Positions 15,979 to 24,116 of a stretch of DNA of 64,000 nucleotides are shown here, one piece after another. The stretch is from Phycisphaerales bacterium UBA7800 (lineage in GTDB: Bacteria > Planctomycetota > Phycisphaerae > Phycisphaerales > Phycisphaeraceae). A program made the translations under genes and the position numbers. Within the stretch, counting starts at the first letter, position 1; every line of letters starts with the position of its first letter. The notes beneath the pieces were generated by a model. That model saw only the letters and a program-made list of their open reading frames with translations. It searched no databases and was not told the DNA's origin. The stretch lies in assembly GCA_002480565.1 (NCBI GenBank), contig DLCK01000047.1, positions 24,837 through 88,836 of the forward strand. Direction: 5' to 3'.

Positions 15979-16542
15979 ATGCTCAATGTCGCTCTCAAAG
16001 AATGGTGCATCGTCTGTGACTTGCTACTCGAAGGCAAGCTTGCCATCGTCCTCCGCAAAGGTGGCATTTCCGAGCCCGGTGGCGCGGGTGTGTTTGAACT
16101 GGAGCATCCGCGTTTTGCACTTTGGCCAAGTTGGGCTCATCAGCTGCCTGATCGCATCAAATCCGAACACCGTGATCGTGTGCAGGTGCTCGACGAACCT
16201 TTTGAACAAACTGTCACCGGTATAGCCGATGCTGTAAAAATTTGGGAAGTTCCCTCTCGCGCAGCATTCGATTCATTAGATGACTTGCACTGTTGGACCA
16301 AACCACAAATCGACATGCGCTTTGACTACAAACCCGAAAAACCACTTTACCTCATGGCATTACGTGCATGGCGTCTAAGCGAACCCAAGACCGTCCTAAA
16401 CGTCCCGGACTATGCCGGCTGTCGCAGTTGGGTTCCACTGGCTGAGCAGGATGCGGTGGATGACAACAACCTGATTCCGTCTATGGATGATGAACAGTTT
16501 GAATCCATTGTCAACCGTGTGAGTCTGGCGATGCAGGGATAA
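15979..16542 (+). CDS. DUF1802 family protein
   Basis: 187 residues from ATG 15979; an upstream in-frame start at 15928 would run through the palindromic repeat and is not favoured. The opening NVALKEWCIVCDLLLEGKLAIVLRKGGISEPGGAGVFELEHPRFALWPSWAHQ matches the DUF1802 pattern (ALKEW..., LLRKGGI, F-x-VEH-x-FxLxPTxxH). Biochemical function is not known for this family. Soluble; no signal peptide or membrane segment. It sits between argS and the convergent purE, with an inverted-repeat element in the intergenic space. No conserved catalytic residues are obvious to me. Confidence 0.75.
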   Translation: MLNVALKEWCIVCDLLLEGKLAIVLRKGGISEPGGAGVFELEHPRFALWPSWAHQLPDRIKSEHRDRVQVLDEPFEQTVTGIADAVKIWEVPSRAAFDSLDDLHCWTKPQIDMRFDYKPEKPLYLMALRAWRLSEPKTVLNVPDYAGCRSWVPLAEQDAVDDNNLIPSMDDEQFESIVNRVSLAMQG

Positions 16543-16612
16543 AAACACAGTCATACAAAGCCCAAAGCTGAGGTTCAGCGAAGCTTGAGACGGTTTTTAT
16601 TTCAAAAAAATA

Positions 16613-16703
16613 AACCACAGAGACACGCAGTCACAGAGTCCGAATCAATACAGAGATCAACTCTCTACTGATTTCTTCTCTGTGTCTCTGTGCCTCTGTG
16701 GTT
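16613..16703. repeat. CACAGAG-type inverted-repeat element, copy 1
   Basis: The left arm (16613-16638) begins AACCACAGAGACACG. The right arm (16678-16703) is its imperfect reverse complement and ends TGCCTCTGTGGTT. About 39 bp lie between the arms. It sits between the convergent DUF1802 and purE genes, where it could also act as a bidirectional terminator. Same family as 37605-37695 and 36394-36468. Confidence 0.75.
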
Positions 16704-16727
16704 CAGCCAAAGATCAAGTTTTGAAAG

Positions 16728-17219
16728 TTATGCTTCGGGCACGTCTTCGGGGATCGCAGCCGTCTGAGCTACGCGATAATCATCAAGCTTCTTGGCCATC
16801 TCCGGATCACTGAGTGCCAGAATCGACACTGCAAAGAGTGCCGCATTGACCGCGCCGTGCGAACCCACCGCAAAGGTTGCCACCGGAATGCCCTTGGGCA
16901 TCTGCACCGTCGACAGCAGGGCGTCAAGACCGCCCATGACTTTACCATCCATGGGGACGCCCAGGATTGGCAACGTCGTCAGTGAACCCATGACACCTGC
17001 CAGGTGTGCTGCCATACCTGCAGCTGCGATGATGCACTTAAGACCGCGCTCTTTGGCAGTTGAGCCAAATTCGTGAGCACGTGCCGGCGTGCGATGTGCC
17101 GAGCAGACTTTCATTTCATAAGGGATACCGAACTCGTCCAGGATGTCAGCAGCCTTACGCATCGTCGGTGCGTCCGAAGCACTGCCCATCACGATTCCAA
17201 TCAGGGGTTTGTTGCTCAT
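16728..17219 (-). CDS. purE: N5-carboxyaminoimidazole ribonucleotide mutase (PurE class I)
   Basis: 163 residues from ATG 17219 (MSNKPLIGIVMGSASDAPTM); an upstream TTG at 17243 would add nine residues but overlaps the -10 box. Catalyses N5-CAIR to CAIR in de novo purine synthesis, cytoplasmic octamer. Diagnostic motifs: GSxSD (GSASD), the SAHRTP loop that binds substrate (CSAHRTPARAHEF), the glycine/alanine-rich IAAAGMAAHLAGV and LPILGVPM. The length is standard for class I PurE. No purK is adjacent, so it must be elsewhere or absent. Divergent neighbours: the ABC ATPase gene lies upstream on the same strand 54 bp away. Confidence 0.96.
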   Translation of the reverse strand: MSNKPLIGIVMGSASDAPTMRKAADILDEFGIPYEMKVCSAHRTPARAHEFGSTAKERGLKCIIAAAGMAAHLAGVMGSLTTLPILGVPMDGKVMGGLDALLSTVQMPKGIPVATFAVGSHGAVNAALFAVSILALSDPEMAKKLDDYRVAQTAAIPEDVPEA

Positions 17220-17226
17220 GGCGGGG

Positions 17227-17232
17227 ATTATA
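17227..17232 (-). promoter_or_regulatory. -10 box immediately upstream of purE, possible leaderless transcript
   Basis: A perfect TATAAT on the minus strand ends only 7 nt before ATG 17219, so transcription would begin at or very near the start codon. The -35 region (about 17250-17256) is poor. No SD is present, which fits a leaderless mRNA. Confidence 0.35.
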
Positions 17233-17273
17233 GCGGATATCAAAAAAGGATAGAAATGGGTCGAAGATCAAAA

Positions 17274-18101
17274 TTAAATCAAATCCAACCACGCTTCGGG
17301 GAGGACTTCGAGCCAGAAACGCCCGTGGATTTTGCGGACGAAGACCTTGCAGCCGTAGACCTCTGTTAACGACTCTGGCGTGATCACGTCATCGGGCTTG
17401 CCATCAGCGGTAATCTGCCCGTCGCGGATGAGTAGAACCTTGCTCGTGGTCGGGGGCAACTCTTCGACATGATGCGTGATGAACAACACCGTCGGCGCAT
17501 CAGGCTTATGCAGAATCTGTTGGACGGTGGCAATGATTTGTTCACGGCCTGCGACATCCATCCCGGCAGTGGGTTCATCGAGGATCAACAACTCCGGCTT
17601 AAGTGCCATGGCGCGGGCGATCAGACACCTGCGTTTTTCACCGGTGGACAGCAGGTTCAAACGATGTGCCAGGCGATGGGACAAGCCGACTTGTTTGAGC
17701 AGATGTTCAGCATGATCGCGTTGCTCGGAGGTCGGTGTTTCGTACAGTCCAATCGTGCCGAAGTATCCGGTGCAGACGGCGTCGATGGCAGAGAGGTCGC
17801 TATCGACCACAGCACCAGAACTGTGATAATCGGCTGAGTCGGTGGAAGGATTGACGATGCCGATGCGTTTGCGAAGTTCGATGATGTTGCATTGTCCGAG
17901 CGTGTTCCCAAGAACAGTGGCTTTGCCGGAAGTCGGGAACATGGTGCCTGCGATCGCGCGGGTGATGGTGGTCTTGCCTGACCCGTTAGGGCCGAGGATC
18001 GCAGAGCAGGTGCCTTTGGCCAGAGTGAAACTCACATCCCGGAGGATCGGCGTTTGGTTTCGGGTTAATGACACATTCTCAAACACAACCGCATCGGACA
18101 T
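17274..18101 (-). CDS. ABC transporter ATP-binding protein, stand-alone
   Basis: 275 residues from ATG 18101, with AAAGGTGA about 7 nt upstream; a GTG directly before it is less likely. A complete ABC ATPase: Walker A GPNGSGKTT (about residue 38), signature LSTGEKRR (replacing LSGGQ), Walker B LLILDEPTAGMD, and H-loop FITHHVEELP. The short, single-domain form with a non-canonical signature resembles YlmA/ModF-type and molybdate- or iron-related ATPases (tentative). No permease or binding-protein gene is adjacent, so either partners are elsewhere or it acts as a non-transport ABC ATPase. The C-terminal extension (VYGCKVFVRKIHGRFWLEVLP) is common in these orphan ATPases. It is divergent from the M42 peptidase gene. 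Confidence 0.85.
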   Translation of the reverse strand: MSDAVVFENVSLTRNQTPILRDVSFTLAKGTCSAILGPNGSGKTTITRAIAGTMFPTSGKATVLGNTLGQCNIIELRKRIGIVNPSTDSADYHSSGAVVDSDLSAIDAVCTGYFGTIGLYETPTSEQRDHAEHLLKQVGLSHRLAHRLNLLSTGEKRRCLIARAMALKPELLILDEPTAGMDVAGREQIIATVQQILHKPDAPTVLFITHHVEELPPTTSKVLLIRDGQITADGKPDDVITPESLTEVYGCKVFVRKIHGRFWLEVLPEAWLDLI

Positions 18102-18177
18102 CACAAATCACCTTTCAATAAGGTGAATACTTTAGCACAGCCCCGGAAGGGGTGGAAACATGATCGCAAACAGCAGC

Positions 18178-18183
18178 TATACT
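18178..18183 (+). promoter_or_regulatory. Candidate -10 box of the M42 peptidase gene
   Basis: TATACT lies 34 bp before ATG 18218, with a weak -35 (GAAACA, 18155-18160) at 17-bp spacing. The position between divergent genes fits a promoter. Confidence 0.35.
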
Positions 18184-18217
18184 GACTTGTGAATTTGTAC
18201 ACAATTGGAGTTTGATT

Positions 18218-19324
18218 ATGTCCAACACGAAATACCATCAATGGCTTTGCGAATTGACCAGCACGCCCACGGCTACCGGCAAGGAAGATCGCGTCATCGC
18301 ATGGATCAATCGCTACGTGAAGTCCAAACGCAATGTCATCATGAGAGCCGACAAGTATGGCAATCTGGTGCTGTGTCGCAAAAATATTTCCGTCAGTAAT
18401 TCACCGATTTACATCACCGCTCATATGGATCACCCCGCATTTGTCGTCCATGAAATCATTGATGACAAAACGCTCATCGCGGAGTTCCGTGGTGGGGTCA
18501 AGCCTGAGTATTTCAATGGTACGCCAGTGAATTTGTATCACGGCGATGACAAACCGGTGCGGGGTAAATGCGTGAAAATGCTTGAAGATCCGGATAAACA
18601 TACGGACTTTGCAGACTATAAACTTGCTCGCATTGAATTTACAAAGAAGGTCAACGCGCAAGTTGGCGATGTGATGACATGGGCACTGCCCAAAGCCAAA
18701 ATCACCAAGGGCATGTTGCACGCACCAGCAGTTGACGACTTGGGCGGACTTGCTGCTGCGGTGGCTGCTTTCGACTTGTTGGGTAAATGCAAGGAAGATG
18801 TCCGACTGCTCTTTACCCGTGCTGAGGAGATGGCATTTATCGGCGCGATTGGAGCATGCAAAGCCAAAACCATCGAGAAAAAAGCCCGACTCATCTGCCT
18901 GGAGACTTCAAAGAGCTTTGCGGATTCACCCATTGGTGCTGGCCCGATTGTTCGTGTTGGTGACTTTACGTCCACGTTCCATCCGGACTTGACCTATCGC
19001 ATCAGCCGGATTGCTCGTGACATGGAGAAGGCCGATCCCGACTTTCAATGGCAACGCAAGCTCATGCCCGGTGGCACATGCGAAGCCTCTGCATTTGGCA
19101 GCTATGGGTTCATCAGTACGTGTCTGTGCTTGCCTCTGGGCAACTATCACAACATGAATGAGGACACGCAAACCATCAAGCCCGAATACATCAGCATCGC
19201 GGACTTTGACGGGCTGGTGCGTTTGTTGGTTGCCATTGCACAGGGACTCAATGACGCGCAAAAATCCCCGGGACTCAAACCTGTTCTTGAAGACCTGTTC
19301 AAAAAACGCAAACGCGTCCTGTAA
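18218..19324 (+). CDS. M42 family aminopeptidase (glutamyl aminopeptidase/endoglucanase-like)
   Basis: 368 residues from ATG 18218 (TTGGAG 7 nt upstream). A cytoplasmic two-metal aminopeptidase fold. Expected ligand positions are visible: H and D in YITAHMDHP, the bridging D in APAVDDLGG, the catalytic Glu pair in TRAEEMAFIGA, and the final H in LPLGNYHNM. The fifth ligand position, often Asp in M42, reads Glu in LICLETSKS, so substrate or metal preference may differ; Glu is tolerated there in related families. Length is typical (about 350-370). No signal peptide. Likely trims peptides in the cytoplasm; family members form large tetrahedral complexes. It stands alone, convergent with the PA14 protein gene, the two sharing a strong hairpin between them. 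Confidence 0.88.
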   Translation: MSNTKYHQWLCELTSTPTATGKEDRVIAWINRYVKSKRNVIMRADKYGNLVLCRKNISVSNSPIYITAHMDHPAFVVHEIIDDKTLIAEFRGGVKPEYFNGTPVNLYHGDDKPVRGKCVKMLEDPDKHTDFADYKLARIEFTKKVNAQVGDVMTWALPKAKITKGMLHAPAVDDLGGLAAAVAAFDLLGKCKEDVRLLFTRAEEMAFIGAIGACKAKTIEKKARLICLETSKSFADSPIGAGPIVRVGDFTSTFHPDLTYRISRIARDMEKADPDFQWQRKLMPGGTCEASAFGSYGFISTCLCLPLGNYHNMNEDTQTIKPEYISIADFDGLVRLLVAIAQGLNDAQKSPGLKPVLEDLFKKRKRVL

Positions 19325-19360
19325 CGAACGCTCCGTAAACAGATCGAACCTTGAAATAAA

Positions 19361-19385
19361 GCCCGGGGCTTTTAAGCCCCGGGGA
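19361..19385. terminator. Bidirectional terminator between convergent genes
   Basis: CCCGGGGCT / AGCCCCGGG stem around TTTTA. On the minus strand it is followed by CTTTATTT, so it is best placed to end the PA14 gene; on the plus strand it lacks a T-run. Confidence 0.6.
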
Positions 19386-19426
19386 TTCGTCTTCGTCAAT
19401 AATAAACACACTTGTTCAACACATCA

Positions 19427-22400
19427 TCAATTCATCGCATCGCCCCATAGCAACATGGGGACGGGGATGGCATCACGATTGTCCAGTGAATACGCGGTGC
19501 CCCCGATGTATCGAATCACGCGATCCGTCGGGCCGTTGATACTAGTGTTTAGCAGCAAGCCTTCATTAACCGTGCCAAGCGTCGCAGTTGTTGCAGTGCA
19601 GTTGGTTAATACGGTTTTAGCCGAGGTGTGACTGCCTGCGATGACAGTGATATTACTCAGGCCATTGGCATCAAAACTACAACCTTCGACGGTACTCAAT
19701 GGCGTGATGAATCCGGTGCTGGCAACACCTGCGGTAAAGCGACAGGAAACAAAGTTGGTTGTGTTGTTAGCATCGACCGTCGGACTGCCTGCATTGTTTT
19801 GAAAATCACAATTGGCAAAGACAGTGGTCAGGTTGTTGTTAAAGTCCGCGGCGCGTGTCGTGCTGTTGGCAAAGCGACACTCGACGTAGCTGTTGAGATT
19901 GTTGCCACGGTATGCCTGCAAATCCAAAGGCAAACCACAGTCCACAAACTGACAGCGATACCAGAAGTTTTTGTCCAAGAAGGTCATCGTCGGCGTATCG
20001 CCACCGGAGTATGCCGGATCCACAATTTGTTTGATACCGATGGGGCAGTTGACCATGAAGATGTGGTCGATGAGGTTGTTATCCCAACTGTAAATTTCCT
20101 GAACGAGGATACCGTGTTGAGCCATGTCTCGGAACTGGACGTATGAGAAGTTGATGCCGGTGTACATGTGGTTGGCAATGTTGGTGACCAGACCATTCTT
20201 CCCACCTTGGAGTGTGAGATTACAGAGTGTGAAATTTTGATGACGCGTTGTATTGTCATCGGTCTTGATGGTAATCATGTCAAAGTCATTGGTCTTGGCA
20301 ATGATCAGTGTCTTGTCCATGCCTGCACCGATGATGCCGTATTCCTTGCGGATGGTCAGCGGGGCGGAGATGTAATAAATGCCCGGTTCAAGATGGACGA
20401 TGCCTTCGGTGTCGATGCGATTTTGAAGGTAGGTTGTGTCATCGGTTTTGCTTGCAAGGTCATGATTCCAAATCGGGCCTCCTGGGTCAGGAATGTTCAT
20501 GTAGGTTGGTGCTTCCCAGGGTTGACCGGGGCGCGTCGTCGGGCGGATCATGCCATCAAGTAAATCTGCATCACCCGTACTCATCTGCGAAGTCTGCGTG
20601 GTGCCGTTGACTGTAAAGTCATTGACATTGTTTTCGATAGCAGTGATCCGATCCGCACTGACATTCAGCGAATTCACGGAATAGGTCTTGGATAGCAGGT
20701 TCAATGATCGCACATTGCCCGACTGATAGGTGATGTTTGGAGTCAAAAGATTATTGGGGCTGACGCTCATGCCCATCATCACTACTTCTTCTGCGTTGGT
20801 ATCCAGCAGGGGTGTCCAGTTGGTTGATGGCAAGTGGTTACCCCCTTGGCAGGCAAAGAGTCTAAGCGTGCCCATGTCTCCGGTGCTAAAGAGTGCGCGG
20901 TTGTCATAGTTATTCCAGTTCCACGATTCGGAGTCTGTGCCTACGAAAGTCAAATCGTCTTGATAGTCGATTTGCGTCACATAGCTGTGTGAGGTGAGGA
21001 AGTTGAACCATAAAAACACATTGCCATAGGACTCAAAGCCGCTTGCGGTGTTACCGTTGATGACCAGTTGGGGGTAGGCTGCATGGACGGTGAAGCGGAT
21101 GAAACGGTTGTTGCGAAGGTATCCGCCGTAGGAGTTGTCGACGTTGACTTTGGTGAGTCGGAATCCAACGAAGAGATTGTTTTCGACGGTGGCATTGTCA
21201 ATGGTTAACGATGTGTTGGTGATCGCACGGAACGCATTACCCGAGCATGGCAAGGCTGACGGTTCAAAATAGATACCACTTCCCTTTGCCCGAAGATAGG
21301 AGACAAAGCTATGTCGCGTGCCGCCAGCGACGGTGATTTGCGGGACGATTGCGCCGGGGACGCCGAAGATTTTCTGATCACTTGAAAGCACTAATTCGGT
21401 CGGGCCGTTGACGGAGTAGTCCGCTGCTTCAAGACGAATACTGCCATAGGTGTCGAGTCGTGTTTGCAGATTGGCTGCATCTGCAATAGGGACAAGATAC
21501 GCATCATTGTCGAACATCTGTAATGAATCATCATCACGATGCCAGCTGGATGATGGGACGATTTGTTTGGAGATTGAGGGGCCTTCGTATCTGACTTCAA
21601 GGACTTGGCCGCCACCACGTTCCATGTAATGAATGGTGATGGGGTTGAGGCCTGCTTGGAGTGTAACCGTACCGGAGACTTCGGTAGGGCCGTGGAGTCC
21701 GTCGTTATCGACGACGAGTTGGTCCCCGATCCAAAGCCGCGAGCCGTCGTCGGATTTTGTGTAGAGCGTGTAGGTACCGGTGGTGGGGACATCGATGTAG
21801 CCGTCAAACGTCAAGCCAAAGACGTCTTCACGTTCGCCGTATGTGACGACGGGGTCGGAAGCGATACCTGTGGTGATTGGCGTGAGTGTGTCAAAGTCCG
21901 GCAGATTGTTCCATGCACCTTCAAAGTATCGGTACGCCAATCCTGGAAGATCCGGTACGTCATGACTAAATGCCGATGCCGGGATGGTCTGCTTGCTGAT
22001 TCCGGGGCCTGCATATTGGGCGATAAGGACTTCGCCGCCACCGCGTTCAAAAAATTGAACGGTGATGGCATGCAGACCCGCTTGCAGGTCAATTGTGCCC
22101 GACTGCTCAACCGGGCCATGCAGTCCGTCGTTGTCGACGACGAGTTGATCGCCGATCCACATGCGACTGCCATCGTCGGATGTGAGATAGAACGTGTAGG
22201 TTCCGGTGGTTGGAACTTCGATATAACCACCAAAAGTCAGTGCAAAGAGGCTGTCCTGTTCGCGGTAGGAGACATCAGGAATCGTTGCAATACCTGTGGT
22301 AAGAGGTGTTAACGTGTTGAAGTCCGGCAGTGTGGTCAAGGAAACCGTGTAGTAGTTGTAAAGGAGTCCAGCCCGTAATCCTTGCGGGTTCTCCGCAGCT

Positions 22401-22477
22401 TTCTGAGCCCAAAGTGTCGGGGTGAGTGTAAACGCCATGAGCCAGAATAGGCATTGAAGTCGGCCAATGTGATGCAT
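19427..22477 (-). CDS. Secreted protein with two PA14 domains and two parallel beta-helix (pectate-lyase-like) domains
   Basis: 1016 residues from ATG 22477 (CAGGAG 6 nt upstream). The signal peptide is residues 1-25 (LQCLFWLMAFTLTPTLWAQ). Two PA14 carbohydrate-binding-type domains follow (about 33-172 and 176-322), each with the block TTGTYTFYLTSDDGSRMWIG, DNDGLHGP and FERGGG. Two right-handed beta-helix domains come next. Each opens with the same seed: LQTRLDTYGSIRLEAADY (about 335) and LQNRIDTEGIVHLEPGIYYI (about 690), then IIGAGMDKT-type turns as in pectate_lyase_3/phage tail-spike folds. So the architecture is itself duplicated. Likely a periplasmic or surface polysaccharide-binding or -degrading protein; the exact substrate and whether catalytic acids are present are not clear. 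No polysaccharide utilisation genes are adjacent. Confidence 0.85.
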   Translation of the reverse strand: MHHIGRLQCLFWLMAFTLTPTLWAQKAAENPQGLRAGLLYNYYTVSLTTLPDFNTLTPLTTGIATIPDVSYREQDSLFALTFGGYIEVPTTGTYTFYLTSDDGSRMWIGDQLVVDNDGLHGPVEQSGTIDLQAGLHAITVQFFERGGGEVLIAQYAGPGISKQTIPASAFSHDVPDLPGLAYRYFEGAWNNLPDFDTLTPITTGIASDPVVTYGEREDVFGLTFDGYIDVPTTGTYTLYTKSDDGSRLWIGDQLVVDNDGLHGPTEVSGTVTLQAGLNPITIHYMERGGGQVLEVRYEGPSISKQIVPSSSWHRDDDSLQMFDNDAYLVPIADAANLQTRLDTYGSIRLEAADYSVNGPTELVLSSDQKIFGVPGAIVPQITVAGGTRHSFVSYLRAKGSGIYFEPSALPCSGNAFRAITNTSLTIDNATVENNLFVGFRLTKVNVDNSYGGYLRNNRFIRFTVHAAYPQLVINGNTASGFESYGNVFLWFNFLTSHSYVTQIDYQDDLTFVGTDSESWNWNNYDNRALFSTGDMGTLRLFACQGGNHLPSTNWTPLLDTNAEEVVMMGMSVSPNNLLTPNITYQSGNVRSLNLLSKTYSVNSLNVSADRITAIENNVNDFTVNGTTQTSQMSTGDADLLDGMIRPTTRPGQPWEAPTYMNIPDPGGPIWNHDLASKTDDTTYLQNRIDTEGIVHLEPGIYYISAPLTIRKEYGIIGAGMDKTLIIAKTNDFDMITIKTDDNTTRHQNFTLCNLTLQGGKNGLVTNIANHMYTGINFSYVQFRDMAQHGILVQEIYSWDNNLIDHIFMVNCPIGIKQIVDPAYSGGDTPTMTFLDKNFWYRCQFVDCGLPLDLQAYRGNNLNSYVECRFANSTTRAADFNNNLTTVFANCDFQNNAGSPTVDANNTTNFVSCRFTAGVASTGFITPLSTVEGCSFDANGLSNITVIAGSHTSAKTVLTNCTATTATLGTVNEGLLLNTSINGPTDRVIRYIGGTAYSLDNRDAIPVPMLLWGDAMN

Positions 22478-22502
22478 GCGAGTCTCCTGATTTGAGAAAG
22501 AG

Positions 22503-22980
22503 ATGAGATGGATGCGGACATGTGTAAGTGCGTTGTACGTACTTTTGAGGCTTGTTTTAGTATTAAGTGTATTGTTTAAAGTATTTTATAGTATTAAAAG
22601 CGATGGCGAGACAACATTGACGTTTGAATAGTCTAATTAATACTATGTTAAAACTTGTTAAACTATCGTAGTATAATATGTCATTCGATAGTAATGTCAA
22701 TATAGGTATATTTACCAATCTTGGCGGTCTCCGGCTTTTGAGGCCAATTCAACTCACTGACACATTTTTTTCTTGAGCGCAGTTCCATGCGTTGAGCTGG
22801 TATCACCCCTTGCGACAGGATGTCTGGCGGCGCATGCTTTGCGCTTTTGGGTTGAGTCTTGCGCAAATTCGACGATCGCGCAGAAATGAGCAGGTGATGC
22901 GCAAAGTCGGTTTTTACATATGGTGTCTATGCGTAAGTGTTTATTTTAAAAATTGATAGATCAGTTTTTGTAGTGCGGTT
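22503..22980. other. AT-rich intergenic region with repeated TAGTATTA motifs
   Basis: Upstream of both the PA14 gene (minus) and the flagellar operon (plus). TAGTATTA occurs at 22558-22565 and 22589-22596, its reverse complement TAATACTA at 22638-22645, and the near copy TAGTATAA at 22670. These may be operator sites for a regulator of the PA14 gene. A 61-codon reverse frame (22681-22866) lacks a ribosome site and is not called. Confidence 0.45.
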
Positions 22981-22996
22981 TAGGTCCAATATTCAC

Positions 22997-23014
22997 TTTG
23001 GTACACCACTTGCC
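22997..23014 (+). promoter_or_regulatory. Sigma-54-type promoter of the flagellar operon
   Basis: TTGGTACACCACTTGCC keeps the invariant GG (23000-23001) and GC (23012-23013) separated by exactly 10 nt, as in the TTGGCACG-N4-TTGC consensus; only one base of TGGCAC differs. The predicted start is near 23025, 42 nt before the first gene. Sigma-54 control of middle flagellar genes is common in other phyla. Confidence 0.6.
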
Positions 23015-23066
23015 ATAGGTATTGCGGATGCAAGTGCGCCCGTTTTGATTTTTTGAGGAGCAATCC

Positions 23067-23321
23067 GTGAGCAAGCGACTGATTGATTTGATGCAGCAAG
23101 CCAATGATCCCACAGTTGGACAGGGGGTCCTGCGTATGGCTCGCCTGGCTGTGACTGCTCATTACTTCGAGCAGTCCATTCGTCATAGTCAGGCTGAGCC
23201 TCTGCTTCGACTTGTTGGCGGTGAACATGATCAGCAGCCCGAACCATCGTACCCCATCCATAAATATCAACAGGACGATCAGGCCAGCGAACTGCGTCGA
23301 CTAATGGAGGATGAATCATGA
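23067..23321 (+). CDS. Small conserved-position protein opening the flagellar operon
   Basis: 84 residues from GTG 23067 with GAGGAG 6 nt upstream. It has no recognised domain: a mostly helical, soluble sequence (SKRLIDLMQQANDPTVGQGVLRMARLAVTAHYFEQSIRHS), then a polar tail (GEHDQQPEPSYPIHKYQQDD). It overlaps flgF by four bases (ATGA), so translation is coupled and the product is probably needed in step with the rod proteins. No signal peptide. A role as a rod-assembly or export accessory protein is suggested only by position. It could be a very diverged FliE- or FlgB/C-associated factor, but I see no motif to support this. Confidence 0.7.
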   Translation: MSKRLIDLMQQANDPTVGQGVLRMARLAVTAHYFEQSIRHSQAEPLLRLVGGEHDQQPEPSYPIHKYQQDDQASELRRLMEDES

Positions 23322-24097
23322 ATTATGGGTTGTATCTCTCCGCGTCGGGCGTGTTGTCAAACACTTACCGCCAGGACGTCTTTGCCAATAATCTTGCCAA
23401 TGCTCAGACCGTCGGCTTTAAAGTCGATGTCCCAAGCATCAAGCAGCGTGATCCAGAATCACTGGAAGACAACCTGGGCTACATGGTCTCCAAAGATATG
23501 CTTGATCGACTCGGTGGTGGTGTCTTGGCAGGTCAACAATGGACCGACCATGACCGTGCTCAATTTAAGCAGACCGACAATCCTTTTGACCTGGCTTTGG
23601 ATCAGGAACAAACCTACTTTGCAGTACAAGTCCCAGATCGCAACGGCAACCCGCAAATCGAACTGACTCGCGACGGTCGTTTTACCCGTGATTCACAGGG
23701 GTTTTTGGCTACGGTCACCGGCGGGCACAAAGTTCTGGGCGTGGGCGATCAACCGATTCAGCTACCTGTCAGTGGAGATGTGGTTGTTCAAAATGACGGG
23801 CGCATTCTTGTAGACGGCGAAGAAGTCGCACAGCTTCAGGTCACCGGCGTGACCAATCCCGCCCAACTCGTCAAGCGTGGGCAAAACCTGTACGGCATGC
23901 CTCAGGATGACAACTTCCGTAAGGCCGCAGGTCGCACTGCAATCCTTCAAGGTTTCACCGAACAGTCATCGGTTGATCCCATCAAGACGCTGATGCAACT
24001 CACTGAAGCGACCAAAACAGCCAACGGCAACGCGAACATGATCAAGTATCAGGACCAACTTATCGACCGTGCAGTGAACACACTCGGTCGCGTTTAA
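23318..24097 (+). CDS. flgF: Flagellar basal-body rod protein FlgF
   Basis: 259 residues, ATG overlapping the previous stop. N-terminal rod motif: NYGLYLSASGVLSNTYRQDVFANNLANAQTVGFK, the ANNLAN signature of the FlgB/C/E/F/G family. The C-terminal family helix is SSVDPIKTLMQLTEATKTANGNANMIKYQDQLIDRAVNTLGRV. Followed after 19 bp by flgG, the usual flgF-flgG order. FlgF forms the proximal rod segment, exported by the type III flagellar apparatus without a cleaved signal. FlgF and FlgG are close paralogues; this one is assigned FlgF because the next gene is much the better FlgG match. Confidence 0.88.
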   Translation: MNYGLYLSASGVLSNTYRQDVFANNLANAQTVGFKVDVPSIKQRDPESLEDNLGYMVSKDMLDRLGGGVLAGQQWTDHDRAQFKQTDNPFDLALDQEQTYFAVQVPDRNGNPQIELTRDGRFTRDSQGFLATVTGGHKVLGVGDQPIQLPVSGDVVVQNDGRILVDGEEVAQLQVTGVTNPAQLVKRGQNLYGMPQDDNFRKAAGRTAILQGFTEQSSVDPIKTLMQLTEATKTANGNANMIKYQDQLIDRAVNTLGRV

Positions 24098-24116
24098 TAG
24101 ATAGAGGGTAACCCCC

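Noticed and set aside
22681..22866. 61-codon minus-strand frame between PA14 and flagellar genes
   Set aside because: No ribosome site, no similarity, and it lies in promoter-like AT-rich DNA.
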